NCBI RefSeq assembly: GCF_021261325.1
Contig: NZ_JAJSBI010000017.1
Coordinates: 62,001 to 126,000, forward strand
DNA from: Streptomyces guryensis
GTDB taxonomy: Bacteria > Actinomycetota > Actinomycetes > Streptomycetales > Streptomycetaceae
Length of the DNA stretch: 64,000 nt
Direction of reading: 5' to 3'
Under the pieces are notes generated by a model, which was not told the DNA's origin, did not search any database, and saw nothing but the letters and a program-made list of their open reading frames with translations. This document shows, in pieces, positions 58,302 to 64,000 of the stretch. Both the position numbers and the translations under genes were made by a program. Position 1 is the stretch's first letter; each line of letters starts with the position of its first letter.

Positions 58302-59283
58302 CACGGGCCTCTTCTCGGGCCGGCCCTCCGAACTGATCGGCAGGCAGGTCGCCGGCTACCGCATCGAACGCGAGATCGGCCGCGGCGGAATGGCCGTCGT
58401 CTACCGCGCCCGCGACCTGCGCCTGGACCGCACGGTCGCGCTCAAGCTGCTCGCCCCCGAACTCGCCCGCAACGACACCTTCCGGCTCCGCTTCACCCAC
58501 GAGTCCCGGGCCGCCGCCGCGATCGACCACCCGCACATCGTGCCGGTCTACGAGGCGGGCGAGACGGACGGCGTCCTGTACATCGCCATGCGCTACGTCG
58601 AAGGCAGCGACCTGCGTCACCTCCTCGACCGGCGGGGCCCGCTCGCGCCCTCGGCCGCACTGCGCATCGCCGCGCAGGTCGCCTCCGCACTGGACGCCGC
58701 CCACGAGCACGGCCTGGTCCACCGCGACGTGAAGCCCGGCAACATCCTGGTCGCCCGCGGCACCGACAGCGACCACCCCGAGCACGCCTACCTCACCGAC
58801 TTCGGCCTGACGAAGAAGTCGCTGTCCCTGACCGGTTTCACGACCGTCGGCCAGTTCGTCGGCACCCTCGACTACGTGGCCCCGGAGCAGATCTCCGGCC
58901 GGCCCGTCGACGGGCGCTGCGACGTCTACGGGTTCGCCTGCGTCGTGTTCGAGTGCCTGGCGAGCCGCCCGCCCTTCCGGCGCGACGACGACATGGCCCT
59001 GCTGTGGGCCCACCAGTACGACCAGCCGCCCCCGCTGACGGAGTTCCGCCCCGACCTCCCGCCGGCCGTCGGCGCCGTGTTCGCCGAGGCCCTGGCCAAG
59101 AGCCCGGACGACCGCCACGACTCCTGCCTGGCGTTCGTCGCCGCACTGCGCAGCGCCATGACCGGCGCGCCGGGGATCGACCATCCGCCGACGGAGGTGG
59201 ACCTGCGGGCCCCACGCGCGAAGCGGGACCGGGCGGAGCCCCCACCGCGGTGGGCCGAGCCCGTCTTCCGGGGCCTGAGCTGA
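58291..59283 (+). CDS. Serine/threonine protein kinase (soluble)
   Basis: A 330-residue Hanks-type kinase: Gly loop REIGRGGMAVVYRARD (~27-42), Lys in VALKLLAPE (~52), catalytic loop HRDVKPGNILV (~146-156), DFG as LTDFGLTKK (~170), activation loop with Thr residues LSLTGFTTVGQFVGTLDYV, and APE. The C-terminal tail (~285-330) is short and charged; no transmembrane or PASTA domain is present, unlike PknB. It likely phosphorylates the partner FHA-ABC transporter and is made with it. Confidence 0.92.
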   Translation: MVRDTGLFSGRPSELIGRQVAGYRIEREIGRGGMAVVYRARDLRLDRTVALKLLAPELARNDTFRLRFTHESRAAAAIDHPHIVPVYEAGETDGVLYIAMRYVEGSDLRHLLDRRGPLAPSAALRIAAQVASALDAAHEHGLVHRDVKPGNILVARGTDSDHPEHAYLTDFGLTKKSLSLTGFTTVGQFVGTLDYVAPEQISGRPVDGRCDVYGFACVVFECLASRPPFRRDDDMALLWAHQYDQPPPLTEFRPDLPPAVGAVFAEALAKSPDDRHDSCLAFVAALRSAMTGAPGIDHPPTEVDLRAPRAKRDRAEPPPRWAEPVFRGLS

Positions 59284-59406
59284 GTGCTCTGCGGGATGTG
59301 CGGTGATGTGCCGTCTTCTGTCTGCGACATCGTCGTGGCCGGTCGCACAGTTCCCCGCGCCCCTTCGGGGGTGCTGCCGAACCGCATGCGACTTCGCTGG
59401 ACCGGC
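59284..59406 (-). repeat. Dispersed Streptomyces repeat in a convergent spacer
   Basis: Read on the minus strand, the segment at 59343-59372 gives a CCCGAAGGGGCGCGGGGAA core followed by CTGTGCGACCGGCCACGACG-like sequence, the same scattered intergenic element seen at 4072-4113. Its self-complementary core could end the kinase operon. Confidence 0.5.
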
Positions 59407-59823
59407 TCAGGGCTCTTGGCCGAGCCCGCCCAGTGGTACACGGCGCGCCACGACCCTGCGCCTGCAGATGCGCCAGCCCGCGTCGACCCGCACCACGACG
59501 TCCTCGTACGTCACCGACCCGCACGAACCGTCCGCCATGATCCCCAGCCCCTTGGACCGGGCGCGGACCCTGCCGTCGGCCACCCCCTCGATCACGACGT
59601 TGGTCACGTGGTGCGCCACCGCGTTCTTCGCGCCCAGCGCGAGGGCGGCCTCCTTGACGGCAGCGAGACCGGTGACCTCGCCCTGGCCGAAGTCCGACAG
59701 GTCGTAGAGGACGTCGGAGGTGAACACCTCGTCACAGCGGTCCAGTTCCCCGCCGTCGACCAGATGACCGTGCAGGGCGATCAACTCGGTGACGGCCAGA
59801 CGGTCTTCGAGCGCCAACGCCAT
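59407..59823 (-). CDS. NTF2-like/SnoaL-type protein
   Basis: A 138-residue protein: LEDRLAVTELIALHGHLVDG (~4-23), CDEVFTSDVLYDLSDFGQGE (~29-48), AKNAVAHHVTNVVIEGVADG (~63-82) and WRICRRRVVARRVP near the end. It fits the SnoaL-like/scytalone-dehydratase type; the His pair in AHHVTN is typical of dehydratase-like members. Substrate unknown. GGGAGGGA lies 5 bases before the ATG at 59823. Unrelated in sequence to the NTF2-like gene at 54240. Confidence 0.87.
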   Translation of the reverse strand: MALALEDRLAVTELIALHGHLVDGGELDRCDEVFTSDVLYDLSDFGQGEVTGLAAVKEAALALGAKNAVAHHVTNVVIEGVADGRVRARSKGLGIMADGSCGSVTYEDVVVRVDAGWRICRRRVVARRVPLGGLGQEP

Positions 59824-59876
59824 GGCGTTCCCTCCCCCTCGGCACCTCGACGGGTCGCACACTGCCACGGAGGGCA

Positions 59877-61163
59877 TCATGCCGCCCACTCCTTTTCGGT
59901 CTCTCCCCGGCGCCGCACCGGCCTCGCCAGCAGCGCGCCCAGGAAGCCGGTCACCAGCCCCCACAGCACGGCGAAACCCAGCGCGGTCCACACCTTCGGC
60001 TTCAGGAACAGGTCCCCGGACAGGGCACCGCCCACGTCTCCGACGCCGAGCAACGACAGCCCGTAGTGCGCGTCGATCCGGCCCACCAGGCAGATCACGA
60101 GCACCGTCAGCGCGAGGGCGACGGCCATGTGCACGGCGTGCTGCCAGGCCCGCATCCGGGCCGGCGAGCGGGCGGCCATGACGAACGCGGCGGCCGACAG
60201 CAGCACCGCGTCGACGGCCACCAGCCACCACACCCGTCCGTCGTACTCGGCGAGCGTGCGGAGGTTGAGCGTGGAAACCTGCTTCGTGCGCAGCACCTCG
60301 TCGAGCACATGCGGCATGGGCAGCCCGAACGGCCCCTGCACCCGCCCCGTCCAGGTGGCACCGAGACCGAGCGTGAGCGCCAGCCACACCAGGTTCGGCA
60401 GGCCCAGCAGGATCACCGCCAGGGTCTCCGCCGAGTGGCCGCGGTTCACCGCGACGACCAGGGCGACCACGACGCCCAGGACGACGAACGCGAGCAGCAG
60501 CACGACCATCGCGTACGCGGCCGGCCGCACCGACTCCTGGAAGCGCAGCAACCGTCCCGGCAGCGGCGCCCCGCGCGAGACCAGCAGGGCCATCACCAGT
60601 ACCCCCGCCAGCCACAGCACCCCGAAGAACAGCGTCAGCGGCACGTCCGCCTCGAAGCCGACCTTCGGCGCGACGCCGAACAGGTCGCCGATGTCGCCGA
60701 GCGTCCCGTTGCCCAGGTCGACCGCGAAGGTCTGGCGGGCACCCAGGGCCAGGCCGAACAGCGCGAGCAGCCACAGCACGGCAACCCGGGCGGCCCACCC
60801 GGCCAGCTCCGGGGCGCCGGCCACCGCCCTGAGCCGCAACGGGCGCAGGAAACCCGCCGCGAGGACGAGCGCCCCGGCCAGCGTCACCGACAGCGGGATC
60901 ACGGTCATCCCGGCGGTGGACTCGGCCAGTGCCCCCGCGTCCCCCGACAGCTCGATCGTGCCGCCGACGGCCGTCACCACCGTCGCCGCGACCACCCGGG
61001 GGAACGCCCCGTCCGGGAGGTCCGCCGCCCCGGCCGCCCACAACCCCAGACCGGCGACCACCCCCATGACGAGCAGCGCGGCCAGCACCGCGACCAGGGC
61101 CGGCACCCAGCCGTGACGGGCGACGGTCAGGTCGGAGGGGGTTCGCGGGCTCACTCTCGCCAC
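59877..61163 (-). CDS. Streptophobe-family membrane protein
   Basis: A ~428-residue hydrophobic protein with about 10-12 membrane helices (WVPALVAVLAALLVMGVVAG near the N terminus; VAVLWLLALFGLALGARQTF; LTLFFGVLWLAGVLVMALLV; VVLLLAFVVLGVVVALVVAV; LVAVDAVLLSAAAFVM; ALTVLVICLVGRIDAHYGL). Streptophobe proteins are limited to Streptomyces and relatives and have no known function. The start is uncertain: GTG at 61163 or 61154, neither with a good ribosome site. It is divergent from the DUF6777 gene. Confidence 0.78.
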   Translation of the reverse strand: MARVSPRTPSDLTVARHGWVPALVAVLAALLVMGVVAGLGLWAAGAADLPDGAFPRVVAATVVTAVGGTIELSGDAGALAESTAGMTVIPLSVTLAGALVLAAGFLRPLRLRAVAGAPELAGWAARVAVLWLLALFGLALGARQTFAVDLGNGTLGDIGDLFGVAPKVGFEADVPLTLFFGVLWLAGVLVMALLVSRGAPLPGRLLRFQESVRPAAYAMVVLLLAFVVLGVVVALVVAVNRGHSAETLAVILLGLPNLVWLALTLGLGATWTGRVQGPFGLPMPHVLDEVLRTKQVSTLNLRTLAEYDGRVWWLVAVDAVLLSAAAFVMAARSPARMRAWQHAVHMAVALALTVLVICLVGRIDAHYGLSLLGVGDVGGALSGDLFLKPKVWTALGFAVLWGLVTGFLGALLARPVRRRGETEKEWAA

Positions 61164-61315
61164 GCTAAGCAGCGCCCGCGCACCCCGCCCGCCGGGAGGG
61201 CCGTCCGCGTCGGCTTGCGGGCGGCACCGCACCGGAGCACACAATGGTTGCGGCAGGTAAGAAAGCGGCACAACTCGGGGCAGACCGCAGGAAACCGCAT
61301 CGGGAAGAAGAGCTC

Positions 61316-62512
61316 GTGAGCCTCGAACCGCCGTCCTCCGGACGTCCCACAGGCCCCCCTTCCGGCCCGCTCTCGGGGCCCTCCCAGCCGCCCTCGGGCC
61401 CGCCCTCGCAGCCACCGGGCGGCAGCGGCGGTGGCACACCCTCTCAGCCGCCCCGCCGCCCCTGGTGGAAGTCCGCACCCCGGGTCGCCGTGCTCACCAC
61501 CGTGGTGGTCGCCGCGGTGGTCCTGGCCGTCGTCTTCAGCCGGTCCGACGGCGGCTCGGGCAAGGGCGGCGAGGTCTTCCTGCAAGCGGCGGGCAAGACC
61601 GGCCCCGAGCCGTTCACACAGTCGACGGCGAAGGACAGCTCCGCGCCGCCCGTCTCCGCCGCACCGGCCACCGAATCGGCGCCGGCGAACGCGGTACGGG
61701 CCGTCGACGGAGGGGCGCCCGGACTGTACGGCGGCACCCGCAACGTCTCCAGCTGCGACGTGGAGCAGCAGATCAAGGCGCTCCGAGCGGCTCCGTCGAA
61801 GAACACGGCGTTCGCCTCCGTCGCCGGCGTCGGCCCCTCCGGGGTTCCCACCTACCTCCGCGCTCTCACCCCCGTACAGCTGCGCATGGACACCCGCGTC
61901 ACCAACCACGGCTACCGCGACGGCGCCGCCACCAGCTACCAGGCCGTCCTCCAAGCCGGCACCTCCGTCCTCGTCGACGGCCATGGCGTGCCCCGCGTGC
62001 GCTGCGCCTGCGGCAACCCGCTGACGCCGCCCGTCGCCCTGCAGACCACCCCGAAGCCCACCGGTGACACCTGGGCGTCGTACAGCTCCTCGAACGTCGT
62101 CGTGGTCACCCCCGCGCCGCAGATCATCAACATCTTCGTCATCTACGATCCCGCCCACGACGAATGGATCTCCCGGCACCGGGGCGACACCGGCCACCAC
62201 GACCACCGGACCCGACCGCCGGTCAAGCCCTCTCCGTCGGCGAGCGTGTCCACGCCCACGGCACCCTCGTCGCCGTCGTCCCCGTGCGCCTCCTCGCCCG
62301 GCGCCGGCACATCGACCACCTGCCCGCCGGCGTCGATCACCCCCTCCTCCCCGTCACCGAGCTCCGAATCGCCCTCCACCGAGCCCGGGACCACCGAGCC
62401 GCAGCCATCCGGGTCCTCGGCCTCCGAGCCCTCATCCGCGTCGGACACGACGACCGGGGCGCCGGGCGGGGGCGCCGCCCCGTACAGTGCTGCCGAGTCG
62501 ACCACCACATGA
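61316..62512 (+). CDS. DUF6777-type membrane-anchored protein
   Basis: A 398-residue protein. A Pro/Gly/Ser-rich cytoplasmic N terminus (~1-45) leads to one membrane helix (VAVLTTVVVAAVVLAVVF, ~57-74) and an extracytoplasmic domain (~80-290): GAPGLYGGTRNVSSCDVEQQ, then LTPVQLRMDTRVTNHGYRDG, and VPRVRCACGNPLTPP. This is the DUF6777 pattern of Streptomyces; role unknown. Residues ~300-398 are a disordered Ser/Pro/Thr tail. GTG at 61316 is preferred; ATG 61244 with GGAG upstream is possible. Confidence 0.78.
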   Translation: MSLEPPSSGRPTGPPSGPLSGPSQPPSGPPSQPPGGSGGGTPSQPPRRPWWKSAPRVAVLTTVVVAAVVLAVVFSRSDGGSGKGGEVFLQAAGKTGPEPFTQSTAKDSSAPPVSAAPATESAPANAVRAVDGGAPGLYGGTRNVSSCDVEQQIKALRAAPSKNTAFASVAGVGPSGVPTYLRALTPVQLRMDTRVTNHGYRDGAATSYQAVLQAGTSVLVDGHGVPRVRCACGNPLTPPVALQTTPKPTGDTWASYSSSNVVVVTPAPQIINIFVIYDPAHDEWISRHRGDTGHHDHRTRPPVKPSPSASVSTPTAPSSPSSPCASSPGAGTSTTCPPASITPSSPSPSSESPSTEPGTTEPQPSGSSASEPSSASDTTTGAPGGGAAPYSAAESTTT

Positions 62513-62629
62513 CCGGCGTTCCGCGTGGAAGCGGACACATCGGCCCGGACGGGGACTGCCGGGCGCGGCTCGGGGTAACAGCACTGATGCAGCAGCGTCC
62601 GGCCAGGCCGGCTTCCGAGAGAGAAATGC

Positions 62630-63085
62630 ATGATCGAGCACGTGGGCGGGGCAGTGATACCGACTGGTTTCGACGTGCCCGTGGAACCGCTACGGCGGGC
62701 GGCGCACTACACCGGCGAACCGGGATGCATCGCCGAGGCACGGTCCTTCGCCGCGCACTTCGTGGGCCGGCTCCGCACCGAGTGGTGCGCCAGGATCGAC
62801 GAGCGCGCCCAGGAAGAGGTGCTGCTGGTCGTGAGCGAACTGGTCACCAACGCGGACCGGCACAGCAACGGGCCCTACATCCTTGAGCTGGAGGGTACGG
62901 ACGCCTCGGTGACGGTGTGCGTCTACGACAGCAGCGCGGCCCTGCCGCGCCGCTTCCCACGGGACCCCGAGCGCGTCGGCCGGCACGGCCTGGAGATCGT
63001 CCACGTCCTGGCGACGCGGGTCACCGTGGAGCGGGTGCCGGTCGGCAAGCGGGTGTCCGCCGTGGTGGGCCTGACCAGCGCGTGA
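62630..63085 (+). CDS. RsbW-type ATP-binding (anti-sigma-like) protein
   Basis: A 151-residue HATPase_c protein of the anti-sigma/serine-kinase group common in Streptomyces. N box EEVLLVVSELVTNADRHSNG (~63-82), G1-like VYDSSAALPRRF and G2 GRHGLEIVHVLATRVTVERV (~117-136). It could switch a sigma factor on or off by binding or phosphorylating an antagonist. It is convergent with a SigB/F-type sigma gene, from which a strong hairpin separates it. Confidence 0.85.
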   Translation: MIEHVGGAVIPTGFDVPVEPLRRAAHYTGEPGCIAEARSFAAHFVGRLRTEWCARIDERAQEEVLLVVSELVTNADRHSNGPYILELEGTDASVTVCVYDSSAALPRRFPRDPERVGRHGLEIVHVLATRVTVERVPVGKRVSAVVGLTSA

Positions 63086-63125
63086 CCGCCGCGGTCGCCT
63101 GTTGCAGGCGACCGCGGCGGTCACG
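63081..63125. terminator. Perfect 21-bp bidirectional hairpin
   Basis: Arms 63081-63101 and 63105-63125 pair perfectly around a TTG loop. The left arm includes the stop codon of the ATPase gene. It serves both convergent genes. Confidence 0.85.
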
Positions 63126-63143
63126 GATGCGACCGGCTGCTCC

Positions 63144-64000
63144 TCACGCGCAGCCGAGTTCGCCCAGCATTCCCTCGCGCAGCCGCGCGATGATCCGCTT
63201 GATCAGGCGGGACACATGCATCTGCGAGCAGCCGAGCCGTTCGCCGATCTCGGCCTGGGTGGCCTCCTCCACGAACCGCATGTGGATGATCTGCCGGTCG
63301 CGCTCACCGAGTTCCGCCATCAGCGGGGCCAGCGACTGGAAGTCCTCGACGAGCCGCAGCCCGTCCTCCTCCACCCCGATGAAGTCGGCGAGCACCGCCT
63401 CGCCGCCCTCCGGCCCCTCGCCGGTGAGCGCGGCGTCCAGCGACGAGGAGTTGTAGCCGTTGGACGCTATCTGCGCCTCGATCACCTCGTTCTCGGGGAT
63501 GTTCATCAGGGTGGCGAGCTCGGGAACCGTCGGCTCCCGGTCCAGCCGGCTGGCGAGCTCCTCGCGTGCCTTGGCCAGCTCCACCCGCAGCTCCTGCAGT
63601 CGGCGCGGCACATGTACCGCCCAGGTGGTGTCACGGAAGAAACGCTTGATCTCGCCGACGATGTAGGGCAGGGCGAAGGAGGTGAACTCGACCTCACGGG
63701 ACAGTTCGAACCGGTCGATCGCCTTGATCAGGCCGATCATTCCGGTCTGGACGATGTCCTCCATGTCGTCGCCACGACCGCGGAAGCGCCCGGCCGCGAA
63801 CCGGACCAGCGAGATGTTCATCTCGATCAGTGTGTTGCGCGCGTACTGGAATTCGCGCGTGCCCTCCTCGAGCTCCGAGAGGCGCTGGAAAAACTGACGG
63901 GAAAGCTCCCGTGCGTCTCGCGGAGCCACGCTGCGCGGCTCCGCGATCCCCGGCAGTGGTCCATCACCCGTGCTGGTCCCGGCGGTCCTCTCGACGACCT
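63144..64000 (-). CDS. SigB/SigF/SigG-family sigma factor (5' end outside window)
   Basis: At least 285 residues are in view. The frame is open to the window edge, and the first plausible internal start (GTG, 63929) lies inside homologous sequence, so the true start is beyond 64000. Region 2: RGRGDDMEDIVQTGMIGLIK then AIDRFELSREVEFTSFALPY. Region 3: VHVPRRLQELRVELAKAREE. Region 4: TQAEIGERLGCSQMHVSRLI. Streptomycete members govern osmotic stress response and spore maturation, controlled by RsbW-like ATPases such as the convergent neighbour. Confidence 0.92.
   Translation of the reverse strand, partial: VVERTAGTSTGDGPLPGIAEPRSVAPRDARELSRQFFQRLSELEEGTREFQYARNTLIEMNISLVRFAAGRFRGRGDDMEDIVQTGMIGLIKAIDRFELSREVEFTSFALPYIVGEIKRFFRDTTWAVHVPRRLQELRVELAKAREELASRLDREPTVPELATLMNIPENEVIEAQIASNGYNSSSLDAALTGEGPEGGEAVLADFIGVEEDGLRLVEDFQSLAPLMAELGERDRQIIHMRFVEEATQAEIGERLGCSQMHVSRLIKRIIARLREGMLGELGCA

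Overview
The window is about 70% G+C with strong third-position GC bias. It encodes a chaplin with a sortase motif, an SsgA-like sporulation protein, an NsdA-type TPR regulator, a SigB/SigF-type sigma factor, a streptophobe-family membrane protein and rare in-frame TTA codons. Together these point to the chromosome of a Streptomyces species. I see no prophage, insertion sequence, CRISPR array, rRNA or convincing tRNA. Very long antisense ORFs are high-GC shadows and were left out.

Layout. 1-13 kb: CGNR zinc-finger protein (5' cut), copper lipoprotein, a large LuxR-type ATPase regulator (LAL), a secreted amidase, a TTA-containing phosphotransferase divergent from an NsdA-like regulator, a PAS/PP2C phosphatase, an SsgA-like protein, a PfpI protein and a baeRF-type protein. 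14.1-15.7 kb is a gene graveyard: frameshifted and internally deleted remnants of an arginine:ornithine antiporter (arcD) and arginine deiminase (arcA), then a thioesterase and a MarR gene that have both lost their 5' ends and now abut head to head. 15.7-24.7 kb: secreted S33 peptidase, chaplin, GNAT protein, a methyltransferase, and a very large single ORF that joins a membrane/PAS/GGDEF/EAL c-di-GMP enzyme to a PLP-dependent alpha-oxoamine-synthase-like domain. 24.7-34.6 kb: acetyltransferases, epimerase, GlsB-like stress protein, secreted two-domain protein, ROK regulator and APC permease pair, an ArsR-SRPBCC fusion, an SPW-repeat membrane protein.

34.5-41.2 kb is an organosulfur scavenging cluster: a divergent LysR regulator, a 27-codon Cys-Cys leader peptide that looks leaderless, then SfnG, a DszC-like flavin monooxygenase, SsuE, SfnB and SsuD, all in one direction. 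SsuE would supply reduced FMN to four monooxygenases that free sulfite from sulfones and sulfonates. No ABC transporter is included.

41.3-54.6 kb is metabolic and stress accessory content: flavin enzyme, YciI plus ECF42 sigma pair with a matching promoter, aldehyde dehydrogenase, ArsR/SRPBCC pair, two aldo/keto reductases, PNPOx-like protein, BASS transporter with a TTA codon, VOC protein, adenosine deaminase, DinB-like protein, LysR, DUF1905 and NTF2-like proteins. 54.9-59.3 kb: a small unknown gene with two TTA codons next to an operon of a double-FHA ABC transporter, an SH3-like protein and a Ser/Thr kinase. 59.4-64 kb: NTF2-like protein, streptophobe membrane protein, DUF6777-type anchored protein, an RsbW-type ATPase and a convergent SigB/F-type sigma factor (5' end outside the window), separated by a 21-bp perfect hairpin.

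The best candidate for something undescribed is the c-di-GMP enzyme/oxoamine synthase fusion with its downstream methyltransferase.
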